In this document: positions 39,274 to 50,140 of the stretch, piece by piece
Layout: each line of letters starts with the position of its first letter
Position numbering within the stretch: the first letter of the stretch is position 1
Assembly (NCBI RefSeq): GCF_947179165.1
Contig: NC_077247.1
Span: forward strand, 49,954,935 to 50,018,934
DNA: 64,000 nucleotides
Direction: 5' to 3'
Source of the DNA: Solanum dulcamara
Lineage: Eukaryota > Streptophyta > Magnoliopsida > Solanales > Solanaceae
Notes under the pieces: generated by a model
The model's input: only the letters and a program-made list of their open reading frames with translations
What the model was told of the DNA's origin: nothing
Database searches by the model: none
Program-made: the position numbers and the translations under genes

Positions 39274-39604
39274 GTGCTGAAGGTGGACCTGGAAAGGATA
39301 AAGGATCAGAAACATTGCTCTCTATTATAGAAGTGAGTGCACAAGATGGTTGCCATACGCTGCACCTCACAAAAGTGGTTCATATAGGAGCAATGTATCA
39401 CATATTATAACGTACTCGTTGACCCTTAATTTTGATCCACTTAATTTATTTTTTTAGGTGAGAATGTGAATTCGTTTCCGGTCATCTCTCCAAGAGATGT
39501 GCTTGTGACCTATTGCTCTATGCATACACATTTATCCAAGAAAATAAAAGACGCATGAGAAAGCAGGCAGCACTAACTCCTTCAGTATTTGGTAAACCTT
39601 CCAG

Positions 39605-40040
39605 AGTGGAGCATGGAGGGGGACAATTATAATCTTTACTGTTTTCTGTGGCCCTACCCATTTTGTAATCAAGGCTTTTCTAGATTCAGGAGCTAAAGCT
39701 GTTTATGTCCTTCCACTGAGCCCGATGAAGCTCAGTTGTCTACATATTACGGGTCAGGTGATTTTAGTTCTTTCAATAACGGGAAGTTTGAAATTGGCAA
39801 AGAAGAAGCAGAGGATGACGACACTGAACCTTCTAGGCTAGCAAGTGCTTGGGAATATAGTGAAGCAGAGAAAAGTGAAGGACGTTCTCAGTTCTTTTGG
39901 GATGATGATCAGGGGGAGTTATCCCAGTTAGTGTGTCAATTCTGTGAGTCTCTTTTTCAGGGTGGTGTTTAAGAATAGATGATGCTATACAACATGCTCG
40001 TGCCTCACACCAGAAATGCCATCTTCCCAGCATTCCGTAG
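39605..40040 (+). pseudogene. pPLAI last-exon fragment, broken
   Basis: Matches pPLAI exon 18 (36529-36975) from the splice acceptor (CCTTCCAG) to a TAG at the equivalent place. A small deletion in the GCTGTTTATGTCC region shifts the frame relative to the parent, a change near GGTGGTGTTTAA gives an early stop, and the part matching the last residues carries a deletion. The upstream exons and the patatin domain are absent, so no lipase can be made. Confidence 0.85.
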
Positions 40041-40539
40041 TTAGTCGGTTGTCTCTGACTTTGATAGTTGCAAGGGAAGCGCGAGTTAGTTAATGCTTAT
40101 GCTGACTGCATGTTGTTGCTTATCAAAGAATTTGCATGGTTTCAGGCTTCCATACTTTGTAAAGAAGAACTGTACTTGTATAAGCAATGGAAAAGGATTG
40201 TAGAAGGAAGAAAACATGGAGAGAGAGAGAGTAGTAGAAATGAGTAATAATTTTGAGGCTTTTAACTAATTGTTTATGTTCTGTCTTCGATTGATGTTTG
40301 GTAATTTTTCCTTAAAGGTTACTTCTCTTGTGAAAAAACAGGTACATTTCTTTGTTGTTCTACTTGGACAGTGCTAGATGTTAATTCAGTTTGAAACATG
40401 TTATCAGAGTTTGATGTTCTCAAGTGCTCCGTGCAACTTGTAATGTGTGAAGAGGAATCCATGAGATGTTGGTGCTTGTTACACAAAAACTAGTTGGGTT
40501 GAACTCATCTCGTGACTTTATATTATATGAAAATAGAAG

Positions 40540-40640
40540 TCACAAGTGTGAGGCTGAGTGATCGATGAGGTGGGTGAAGGAATAGAGTTCAAATCTCAAT
40601 GGATATAAAAATTTTGGTGATCTTTTCTCATTTGTCCAAC
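40540..40640 (+). mobile_element. truncated tRNA-derived SINE, duplicate
   Basis: Box-A-like GAGGCTGAGTGATCGATGAGG and box-B-like AGAGTTCAAATCTC followed by TTTTGGTGATCTTTTCTC. It occupies the same place in the duplicated block as the SINE at 37645, so the insertion predates the duplication. Confidence 0.6.
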
Positions 40641-41464
40641 GAGAGATAGTAAGTATACATCACCTTAGTTAAAAAAAAAATAGAGACATAAGAAGCAATA
40701 TAGCCATGTGTATTTAATTTAATTGATAATGGTTTCTTTAACTTAGTAAGCATTGCAATCTTAGGTAAACGTCGCTTTAGAGAAACTAGGGTTATTGCTT
40801 ACGCCATTTTTATTTTAAGTGGATGATTAGGTTGTATAAGTACATCAATCAAATAACCATGGATAAATATAAGGTCATTTTAAATTTAATGGGGCGGCGT
40901 AGACACGATAGTCTTTTCCAAATTATCCTATGATTATTTGCAAAGCAAGGGTTTAAAAAAAAAAAGAAGAAGAAAGCCTGGACATTGATTGCTAAGGACC
41001 ACAGAGGCATACTCTGCTGTCATAGATATGATTAAGTTCATTTTTTGCATTAACTTAATAATAAAAAAAAATTAAATAAAGAGATAGGGTCAAGGGTGTA
41101 GCTATTATATACCCCAATATTTCTCTCTTGGGATTGATCATGATGACTAACTTGTATATGAACCAATAAGTCAGAGAGACAGAAAAAGGTAAAATAATAG
41201 TACTAGTAATTTATATTTAGGTGTATTGCGTTGATTGCAAGTTTTGTTGATGATTACATCTCCCATCCATCCACTGCTACAATTATGCAGAGCCTCACGC
41301 TGTCCACTTTCAACAAAAAAAGAAAAAGCATATGTTTATTAAACACTATCATTAGCACTCTAGACTAGTTGCTCCTTAATGCAAAGTTAAAAATACCAAC
41401 CAATTCATTCTTCACAAACAAGCCTTCCAACATTCTTCTTGTTATTTTTTTCGCAAAAAAAAGA
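40641..41464. other. upstream region of the small ORF gene
   Basis: AT-rich, no repeat or coding segment recognised. The last ~100 bases have a CA/TC-rich texture like a plant 5' UTR. Confidence 0.35.
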
Positions 41465-41869
41465 ATGTTATACAGGGCTAGGAGTATTACTAGTAGGTTC
41501 TCTGATAAAATGAGTACAAGTGTGCCAGTTGAGGTAGGCACAAGGGGAACTATAGGATCACTTTTGAAGAAAGAGATTGAGTATTTCAAAAAAGTTGAGT
41601 TGGATTGTAGTAAAGGGAGTTGTAATAATAAATCTCAGAAGAATTCAGTGGAAATAGATTCAGGTGGTGGCAATTCTTGGCCTAGTTTCGGGTTCTTGAC
41701 GATGAAATGGAAAAAGAAGAAGAGAAGAGGGACTGGTGGTGGATTACCTGCAATGTGTTCTATGGTTGAAGTTTCTGAGAGTTGTAAGATGAATGATATT
41801 CCAGGGTTCAGTTATAGAAATCTCAAGGTTGATTCTAAGAGATTTGAGGAAGAAATAACACTCTCATAG
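41465..41869 (+). CDS. small basic protein, uncharacterised
   Basis: An intronless frame of 134 residues from ATG 41465 (MLYRARSI), or 119 residues from ATG 41510 (MSTSVPVEV). The frame is open further up to 41369, but that part looks like UTR. The stretch VEVGTRGTIGSLLKKEIEYF looks like a conserved N-terminal block of short plant proteins of unknown function. A Lys/Arg-rich tract (KWKKKKRRG) follows, which could be a nuclear localisation signal. There is no signal peptide, membrane segment or known catalytic motif. I do not assign a function. Codon use and the clean stop favour a real gene over chance. Confidence 0.6.
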   Translation: MLYRARSITSRFSDKMSTSVPVEVGTRGTIGSLLKKEIEYFKKVELDCSKGSCNNKSQKNSVEIDSGGGNSWPSFGFLTMKWKKKKRRGTGGGLPAMCSMVEVSESCKMNDIPGFSYRNLKVDSKRFEEEITLS

Positions 41870-43108
41870 GAGCTTTTTTGCAATTTTGTGTGTCAAGTCT
41901 GAATTCTGTTCCTATTCTTTAGCCAAATATCTTGTGCTTTATGTCAAGTCTGAATTTGAGAGAAGTGTCAATCATCTGGAATTCTTGTTTTGGCAAGAGC
42001 AGGTAATAAGGCCTGGGATGTTACATGTATAGATCATAGACGAGCACGTATAGAATATGATTTATGTTGTATCATTGGACTGTGTTGTTCATAAGAAGGA
42101 AGACTTGTCTGCATTACTAGGCCTAAGTATTTTGATTTCCTGTCAAAAGTGGGCTAGATATGAAACATAAAACATGTTTTGTGCAGATTAAAAGACCGAA
42201 AAACTTTAGGTTATCGTCATTGAAAGAAATTTGCAGCTTTCCACTTTATCAAATAGAGGAACTTGAACATATATAGTTGAGAGTCATATTTGATGATTGT
42301 ACATGAGCTGAACATATTCATGTTTAATGTTTTCGCCTGCAGCAAAGAGAATTTTTTGTAGTTCTTACAGATTTTTCTTCCTTGTCATGGTAATTATTCA
42401 TGTTATTTATTCATCCTTTCTAATGTTTATGCATATATACTAGCATATGCAATTGTGGAAAAACATTAACTTTGAGGCCACAGGTTTGTTCATATCATTA
42501 ACTCAAAAATTACAGAAGCCCAGAGTATGCAACAACCTTAGGTTTGTTTCTAATTTCTATGCTGCCTTAGGAGTTGGGACTATATAAAATGAACTTTATC
42601 TAATTGGTTGAGATTAGAAGAGGATGTATAGCAGGTTCAACTGAATCCACTCGAACCATGTATATATCGTACACAAAAAAATTGTAAAAAACGCACATGT
42701 ATATAATCGTACCCATTCTGAAGTCACTAATTTTAATTCATAGTAAAACATCTTAGGTCTCTCTCTCTATATAAGAACTGGAAGAAGAGAAATATTTGGT
42801 CCCACGTTAAACTACATTGACAGTTTTACATTTTGTTGGATATAATTTGAACTTTAGTTATATTTGTTCAAGCTATGTTTGTTATGGACTTGTGGCAAAT
42901 GACGCTGCCTAATTTTAAATTCTCCTCCCCATATCTAAGTACATATTCAGCAATTGCCTTCTGCTTGCTGATCCTACTCCTTTATGAAAAATATTAGCAG
43001 CACATTTATTGGGACCAATTCAAGAAAAAAAAAGGTTCAAGAACAAGTTATAGTTCCATTAAGTCCATTCAATGCTTTTGTACCAATTTTAACTATCATA
43101 AACAAGCA
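41870..43108. other. intergenic, no gene seen
   Basis: The first part is probably 3' UTR of the small ORF gene. A short direct repeat (TGTCAAGTCTGAATT at about 41890 and 41943) is visible. No other feature supported. Confidence 0.35.
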
Positions 43109-43285
43109 AACACCATATATTTTTTTTAAGCATTGAAGCCCCGACTAATTCGGATAAGACTCATTAATGGGAAAGTACTCCCAAGCAGGATTTTTTTCAT
43201 ATACGGAGCTTGAACCCCAAATATTTAGTTAAGGGTAATGGATCTTATCCATCTAACTACAACCCTAGATGATAATAAACATCAT
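43109..43285 (-). mobile_element. tRNA-derived SINE (SolS type)
   Basis: The body is roughly 43122-43269 on the minus strand: box-A-like TTGTAGTTAGATGGATAAG, box-B-like GGGGTTCAAGCTCC, then GAATTAGTCGGGGCTTCAATGC, a motif typical of Solanaceae SINEs, and an A-rich tail. Flanks AAACACCATAT (left) and AAACATCATAT (right) form an 11-bp target duplication with one mismatch. Confidence 0.75.
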
Positions 43286-43477
43286 ATGGAGAAACACTTT
43301 GAGGAATGTATTTAAAATTCCATAATTTTGAACTACTTGCTCGGAAAAAAAGAACACAATAAGTATGTTTTTCTTTCAAATAATTACATGTAAAAAAGTA
43401 CATTGATTTTCTTGGTCCTTTGCTGCAAATTGCTCGTGTAATTCATGGCTCTCGCAAATGTGGTGTGTTTGTCCAGT

Positions 43478-43489
43478 AGTCCCACATCG
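43478..43489 (+). promoter_or_regulatory. snRNA upstream sequence element (USE)
   Basis: AGTCCCACATCG is an exact plant snRNA USE (RTCCCACATCG). It lies 32 bp before the TATA box at 43522-43527, the longer spacing that in plants directs RNA polymerase II rather than III. Confidence 0.85.
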
Positions 43490-43521
43490 CCTCCAGACTG
43501 AGGAACAAGATATCTATATGA

Positions 43522-43527
43522 TATAAA
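43522..43527 (+). promoter_or_regulatory. TATA box of the U2 snRNA locus
   Basis: TATAAA about 27-32 bp upstream of the predicted RNA start at 43554, at the expected distance from the USE. Confidence 0.75.
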
Positions 43528-43553
43528 ATGCCAAACGGGCCTCAACTTCCAAC

Positions 43554-43754
43554 ACAACTTTGTCGGCCTTTTGGCTCAGACGAAGTGTAGTATTTGTTCT
43601 TTTTAGTTTAATATTTGATACGTGGATTATTGGTTCGCATGATATAAACTTTAATTTTTTGAGGTGGAGAGTTCATCGAGGTGCCTTGCCATCTGGGCTC
43701 TCAAGCGTAGCCCATGCGTTGAACTTTTGCAAGGGCCTGGAGTGTACCCCCACC
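43554..43754 (+). ncRNA. U2 spliceosomal snRNA, diverged copy
   Basis: U2 pairs with the intron branch site in the spliceosome. Clear U2 blocks: TCGGCCTTTTGGCT near the 5' end, the branch-site-pairing GTGTAGTA, TTTAATATTTGATA of stem II, an Sm-like site TAATTTTTTGAG, then CCTTGCCATCTGGGCTCTC, GCGTAGCCCATGCGTTG and TGCAAGGGCCTGG of stems III/IV. Length is about 201 nt, close to the usual ~196. A 3'-box-like CAGTCCTAAG follows at about 43760. Compared with canonical U2 from memory, the 5' end and stem II carry many changes, several of them C to T, so it may be a minor variant or an unexpressed pseudogene despite an intact promoter. Confidence 0.8.
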
Positions 43755-44070
43755 AAAACAGTCCTAAGTTTTTTGATTAAATGTATCAGGATAAATTTTG
43801 ATTAATGTGTGGTAATTTTATTATTTTATAAGTGATAAAATGTGTAATTAACATCATAATTAAAATTTATGTCTAATTCCTTAATATTTTTGGTTAGTCT
43901 ATAGACCATCAATCAAAAGTGGGGTATAAGAACCCTCTACCATGTAAAGTAAAAGCTTCATTTTATTCTATTTTTTCGTTACACACTAAATTTTCTTTAG
44001 CCAAAGGAGATGAATCGCGCTAATCCTACAGTTCAGTGCTACTGGATTTCATAAGCGAAACTATGTCATC
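43755..44070. other. U2 3' flank
   Basis: Contains the 3'-box-like element just after the RNA. Otherwise nothing recognised before the transposon nest. Confidence 0.4.
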
Positions 44071-44270
44071 ATTAGCGGTAGGGTTATACAGGGCAAACCG
44101 ATAAACCGTACCAAACAGACAAATCGAATCAAATCGGAAAAAAAACCAGAATAGCGGTTTGGTTTGACTTGGTTTGGTGTTTGAAAAAAAAACCCGACCA
44201 TTATAGGGTTGATTTGGTTTTAACTAAAAAAAGTCAAACCGAACCCAAACCGACCCGATTATAAATATAC

Positions 44271-44754
44271 TGTTGGGAGTAGAAAGCACAACAACTAAAG
44301 TTTGATATGATAAAAATAATGAAAATAAATTGAACACGAGAATTTTACGTGGAAACCCCTCTAATTGATAGAAGGGAAAAACCACGGGGTAGAAGGATTT
44401 CACCATTATTGTATGAAGTACACAGTTCTCAAATACAAGGAGAAAACAACAATTAATACTTCTCTCTTGTAAAAGGAACAACTACTAAAGAGGACACTCA
44501 AGACTACAATATTTATCTTGGTGTATTACTCTCTTTGTATTCTTACTCTCTCTTTTTGGGATGATTTCAAATGAGGGCAAGAGACCCTATTTATAGGAGA
44601 ATGAAAACGCGTAAAATTATTTTACGCGTTTTCAAAACGCGTATGATCAATTCAACAAAGGAAGGCTGCAACAAAGTCATTAGGGAGGCAGCCTTTTTGA
44701 CTTTGTTGGCCTCCCTTTTTGACTCTGTTGGCCTCCTTTGTTGACTCTTTTTCA
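44271..44754 (-). repeat. copia 3' LTR
   Basis: 484 bp, TG...CA. On the plus strand it runs TGTTGGGAGTAG to GACTCTTTTTCA. It pairs with 59116-59599. Confidence 0.9.
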
Positions 44755-44770
44755 TTCTCCCACTTGAAGA
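44755..44770 (-). other. copia polypurine tract
   Basis: On the minus strand AAGTGGGAGAA directly precedes the 3' LTR, the expected plus-strand priming site. Confidence 0.75.
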
Positions 44771-44827
44771 TTTAATTGAGAATCAATTAAGTCTTCACAC
44801 CATCCTTTCTACCCAATTACTGTAATA

Positions 44828-46066
44828 TTACGTTTCTGCTAGGCCAATAGAAGATCGACACCATATGAACTTGTTACTGTTGATCGGCTTTGTAAACATA
44901 TCTGCCAGGTTGTCACTAGTGTGAATTTTCTGAATATCCACACTGCCTTCTTCCACCTTCTCACGAACAAAGTAATACTGAACTCGTATGTGCTTTGTCC
45001 TTGAATGAAATACCGGATTCTTTGCAAGATGCAAAACGCTCTGACTGTCACAAAACAAAGTAATCTTCTCTTGTTTGTGCCCGAGCTCCTCCAATAACAT
45101 CTGCATCCATATTGCCTCTTTGCTAGCTTGTGTAGCTGCTACATATTCTGCTTCCGTCGTAGATGTAGCCACTATAGACTGCAGTTTTGAAACCCAGCTT
45201 ACAGCTCCTCCAGCAAGAGTAAACACATAACCTGTGGTGGACTTGCTTTTATCAAGATCACCTGCATAATCTGAATCAACATAACCTTTAACAGTAAAGT
45301 CTGATCCTCCATAACACATTGTAACATCTGAGGTATCCTTGATGTATCTCAAGATCTTCTTAACAGTATTCCAATGCTCTCTACCAGGATTAGCCATGTA
45401 CCGACTAACCACTCCCACTGCTTGTGCAATGTCAGGTCTTGTACATACCATGGCGAACATTAAACTTCCCACTGCTGATGCATACGGTACTCGAGACATC
45501 TTCATCCTCTCTACTTCATTGCTAGGACTCGTACTTGAGGATAACTTGAAATTAATAGGAAGTGGGGTAGAAATTGACTTACAGTCTTGCATCTTGAAGC
45601 GTCTCAAGATTTTCTTCAAGTAGTTCTTTTGAGAAAGCCAAATCTTCCTATTATTTCTGTCTCGGTGAATTTGCATCCCTAGAATCTTGTTTGCTGGTTC
45701 CAAGTCCTTCATTTCAAACTCCCTAGCCAACTGTGCCTTTAAATTTGTGAGACAATCTTTGTTGGGGCCTGCTACCAACATGTCGTCAACATATAACAAC
45801 AAAATAACAAAATCTTCATCACCAAATCTCTTGTAATAAACACAAGGATCTGAACTATGTCTGTTGTATCCAAGGCTTATAATGAAGGAATCAAATCTCT
45901 TATACCAACATCTCGGCGCTTGTTTGAGATCGTATAGAGATTTGTTCAACCTGCAAACCAAGTTCTTTTTTCTCTGTTCTTCAAAACCTTCTGGTTGGAG
46001 CATATAAATTTCTTCTTCAAGCTCTCCATGAAGAACTGCAGTTTTGACATCTAGCTGCTCCACTTT
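44828..46066 (-). pseudogene. copia reverse transcriptase C-terminal part and RNase H
   Basis: About 410 residues with the copia block VEQLDVKTA at the start, SLYDLKQAPRCWY, the catalytic YVDDM, then the RNase H region with VDSDYAGD, TSTTEAEY, CDSQSVLHLAKN and HSRTKHI. The upstream part of the same enzyme lies at 56303-56400, separated by the gypsy insertion exactly before VEQLDVKTA. The apparent Met start is created by the junction with the gypsy LTR. Confidence 0.9.
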
Positions 46067-48953
46067 TGTCACGACCTAGCCCCGTGACTAGTGTCCAAAT
46101 TGGACCCTCGTATACACACATATTATCTATAGTCAATCGGCAATTAAGCATGATAAAGGATTTATATGGGTAGCACGTTGTCTCAAACTGTTACTTATAT
46201 ATATACTAAAATCACCTATTTCTTGGGGAGTCTTAATTGTCAAAAATAAGATAACATAATATGTAAGCCGACAAGGCTTCCATTCTGAATGTAAACGTCC
46301 AAAAACATAAGTCATACTAGTACACCGGACAACATCTATATACAACCCACTCATATGTCTACAGACCTCTAAGAGAATTAACAATAGCATATGACGGGAC
46401 AGGGCCCCGTCGTACCCCTAAATACACAAATATATACATTATAAGGATTAGTACCCAAAGTTTGGGCTCCGAGACAATGGAGCACTTCAAACTCGTTGAG
46501 TAGAATCCTAAGTTGGCGGCTCTCCAAAATGAGTATTTGTACCTGCAGGCATGAAATGCAGCCCCCCGAACAAAAGGGGGTCAGTACGAACTATGTACTG
46601 AGTATATAAAGCATAAAATACCGTAAAGGAGATCACATCTGAAATAAAGATTCAGGAGTTAAGTATCATAATCAATAAATCACTGTACCTGTGTCTTATA
46701 AAATGAAGACATGCATATCATCATATATCGTACCTAGCCCGTTATGGGACTCGGTGTCACAATTATATCAATATATCGTCATATGTATATATATACCATA
46801 CCCGGCCCTCTAGCAAGGGACTCGGTGAATAGAGTAGTGTACACTGATACCGTACCCGGCCCATTATGGGACTCGGTGCCATAATCATATCGTCATATCA
46901 TCATAATATCATATTATCATATCACGTACCCGGCCCTCTAGTAAGGGACTCGGTGAATAATGTAGTGGAATCCATACATGATAACATACCCGGCCTATCG
47001 TAGGACTCGGTGAATAATACCATAACAATATGCACGAATAAGGTATCATTAGCAACCTTGCGAAATTTGATCATTATCGGAGACTTAATAGAATAAGCAA
47101 AATAGTCCATCATTTGAAAACCAAGACAATAGTCATTATGAATCACATCAATTATGGATTATACTAAAATATGAATTATACCACAACATGAGTTATACCA
47201 ACTAGGATGGCTGGAATCATACACATGAGTCAAGACATAACAATATAAATTTTGAAAATCAAGAACGGTAGCCATCCGAGTATATCTACGAATACGAGTT
47301 TCTTTGGAATTTAAGCATACGTCATTCGTTCGTTTCATATGGATCATGCCAAAAGAAGAAGATGTTAACTTTACATACCTTTAGCGTTTATACGTATATG
47401 TTGTCCAATATTGTCTCAACCTATATTAAAACGTTAAGCACTATGATTAAGCTATGGACAAGAATAAAACGTAGTCTATCGTTAGTAGGTTATTTCTAAA
47501 AAAAATTGGACAGCACCTCCCCTATACCACTCACTTTTCCCACTTTCAAACCAGCCATATAATCATCAACCAACATCAACAATCCAAAATATTGACACAA
47601 AATAAGATTTATTATTCATGTTACCAAAGCAGTAAATTCGGAAAGTCAAGTACCTCACGTTGTATCTAAAATTTGAAAATGAAAACGGCAAAACTGGACT
47701 TTATAACCTTCATGAAACATTTAGATCTATGTCTTAAGTTTCCAATGCAAAAGAAATCAACTCAAAATTCATTTTCTACAAAGAGATATCATCAAAATAC
47801 GAACAGCTATACATGAAGGAATTTTCAATCCAGAATCTGGACAGAATTTGTCTTAAGCTTCATGCTCAGTTTTCGACATCATAACAGCAGATATAGACTA
47901 ATACATAAACATAAGAGTTGTAGGTACGTGTATTAGCTTTCCAAAACATGTTTAATATCTAAAATCGAAGGTCTACACAATGAGATATTCCAAAATTACT
48001 ACCAGCTACTCAATTCCAAAAACGGGTTTGAACATTCACAATCTTCATACACCTTTTTCCTCCAAATTCAAGAACAACAACTCATCAACAACATCAAAAC
48101 AATATCAAACATTATTATACATCATCACTAAGATAATTCCATCTATTTAATCTACCTAAATCAACCCTTTAATCCATAACTCTCAACAAATCACCAAACT
48201 AGTTTATAACACTATTTTCTCCGTTCTAATCCGTTAAAACTCTAACTAAACTTATTAACAATGAAAAGGAGACTTTAATATTACCTTAAATTTGCAGCAC
48301 CACATAAAATCTTCTCCTTATTGGCTGATTTCTAGCTCAAATTGAAGCCAACGCGACGTACAACAATTTTCTCTTCAAGAGCTTTGAGATTCGGGGCTTT
48401 AATTGTGGTGGATGTTGGTGTTTCTCTCTAGCTTTCCCTTATCTTACTCTCTCTGGAAATTTCCAGATATTTCTTGGTCTAAACTATGAAGGAAGACATA
48501 GAATTTTGATTAATTTCGTGGGTATTGGGCCTGACCCGAATTAAAATTGGGTTGGGCCGAATTCACTATTTAGTTTGGCCTGTCAGACTTAAAACGTCTA
48601 TATCTTATTACTTCGATATCACATTTCGTCCCACGACCTATGGTTGGAAAGATATTTCAATTATCTACAACTTTCATGTTGAGAGTTTTCCCAAATTCTC
48701 AAATTATAAAGAGGTTATGGCCTCCCGAAGTCAGCTTACCCGAAACGTGACTTTAAGAAAAACATATTTGATGGCTTCTATTTTGATTTGGCTTAAGGGT
48801 CCTTCTTGAGATGTATTTTACTAAACATAAATTATTCATATAACTTGGCATCTACAACGAATCATGTCATTTTAAAATTCAAAATTAAAAGTCCTTGAAT
48901 TTATAATCGTTAGCGTACGAATAATCCAAAATGCAAAAATACGGAATGTAACA
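46067..48953 (-). repeat. gypsy 3' LTR
   Basis: 2887 bp, plus-strand ends TGTCACGACC and GAATGTAACA. Between 46730 and 47010 it carries five imperfect copies of a motif of the form TACCCGGCCC(n)GGGACTCGGTG. The short open frames inside it are duplicated in the other LTR and have no recognisable product. Confidence 0.92.
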
Positions 48954-48969
48954 TTCTTCCCCCCTTTAG
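48954..48969 (-). other. gypsy polypurine tract
   Basis: Minus-strand CTAAAGGGGGGAAGAA directly precedes the LTR start TGTTACATTCC. Confidence 0.85.
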
Positions 48970-49064
48970 AACATTCGTCCTCGAATGTTAAACCCGCCTC
49001 ATAAAGTCTTATAAGAAATTTGGGGGAATAGTCTTTTTTTTGCAACAACAAATAGTTTTATATG

Positions 49065-50140
49065 TCAATCAATATAATTAATCGAGAGGTTTAGATTACC
49101 TGTAGGCGTAGAAAACAAGTGAGGATACTTATCCTTCATCTCTTCCTCGGCTTCCCAGGTCATCTCTTCTCTATTGTTATTTCGCCACAATACTTTGACG
49201 GAAGCCACATCCTTAGTACGTAACCTTCTGACTTGGCGATCAAGTATAGCTATAGGGTTTTCCTCGTAAGAAAGCTCCTCCGTCACCTGGATATCATCCA
49301 TGGAGAATACTTTAGAAGGATCACCAATGCATTTGCGAAGCATCGACACATGAAAAAAAAGGGTGCACTGCTTCCAAATCAGATGGTAGGTCCAACTCAT
49401 ATGCAACCTTGCCTATTCTACGAGTAACCTGATAAGGGCCAATGTAGCACGGGCTAAGCTTTCCTTTCTTACCGAATCTCATTACCCCCTCCATGGGTGA
49501 CACCTTCAAAAACACCCAATCACTAACCTGAAACTCTAAGGGTCGACGTCGATTGTCTGCATATGATTTCTGTCGACTCTGGGCTGCTAATAGCCTTTCC
49601 CGAATAAGCTTGACCTTATCAACAGCTTGTTGAATCATATCAGGTCCGATTAACTTAACCTTACCAACATCAAACCAACCAATAGGTGACCTGCACTTCC
49701 TGCCATATAAAGCCTCATACGGTGCCATCTGAATGCTAGAATGGTAGCTGTTATTATAGGCAAACTCAATAAGTGGCAAATGGTCATCCCAAGTACCTCT
49801 AAAGTCAATAATACAGGCCCGTAACATATTTTCTAGCGTCTGAATAGTGCGTTCAGCTTGCCCATTAGTCTGAGGGTGAAATGTTGTACTAAGATTTATT
49901 TGTGTTCCCAATCCCTTCTGAAATGATCTCCAGAAGCTAGCTATAAATTAAGCCCCTCTGTCTAAGATAATAGATATGGGAATCCCATGAAGTCTTACTA
50001 TCTCTTTGATAAATAACCTCGCATAGTCCTCTATTGAATATGTAGTTCTAACTGAAAGAAAGTGGGTTGATTTTGTCAGCCTATCTACAATCACCCATAT
50101 GGAATCATACTTCTGTGGAGTGCTAGGTAAGCCTGTAAAA
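49065..50140 (-). pseudogene. gypsy integrase and chromodomain-like remnant
   Basis: Minus-strand frames give integrase core pieces (DSIWVIVDRLTKSTHFL, EIVRLHGIP), then TTFHPQTNGQAERTIQ and the GPY/F region (YIGPYQVTRRIGKVAYEL). After a frame shift at a run of A (near 49350, plus strand) the chromodomain-like tail appears (AILDRQVRRLRTKDV, VLWRNNNREEMTWEAEE). There is an in-frame stop just after the ILDRGA block (about 49947). The homology stops at about 50140; the N-terminal zinc-binding part and all upstream enzymes are gone. This is a Tekay/Del-type tail, but it cannot work as it stands. Confidence 0.88.

Larger units (their letters stand above)
39440..40640 (+). repeat. duplicated copy of the pPLAI 3' segment
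   Basis: Similar to 36400-37750 across intron end, last exon, 3' flank and terminal SINE. It lies about 3 kb away in direct orientation beyond the PPR gene. The divergence is moderate with several small indels, so the duplication is not recent. Confidence 0.75.

Noticed and set aside
43560..43805. 81-codon frame
   Set aside because: Lies over the U2 snRNA; the RNA match explains the sequence.
46133..49406. Short open frames repeated in both gypsy LTRs (85, 74, 62 and 94 codons)
   Set aside because: They are identical because the LTRs are identical; no recognisable domain, and parts simply read the hairpin repeats.
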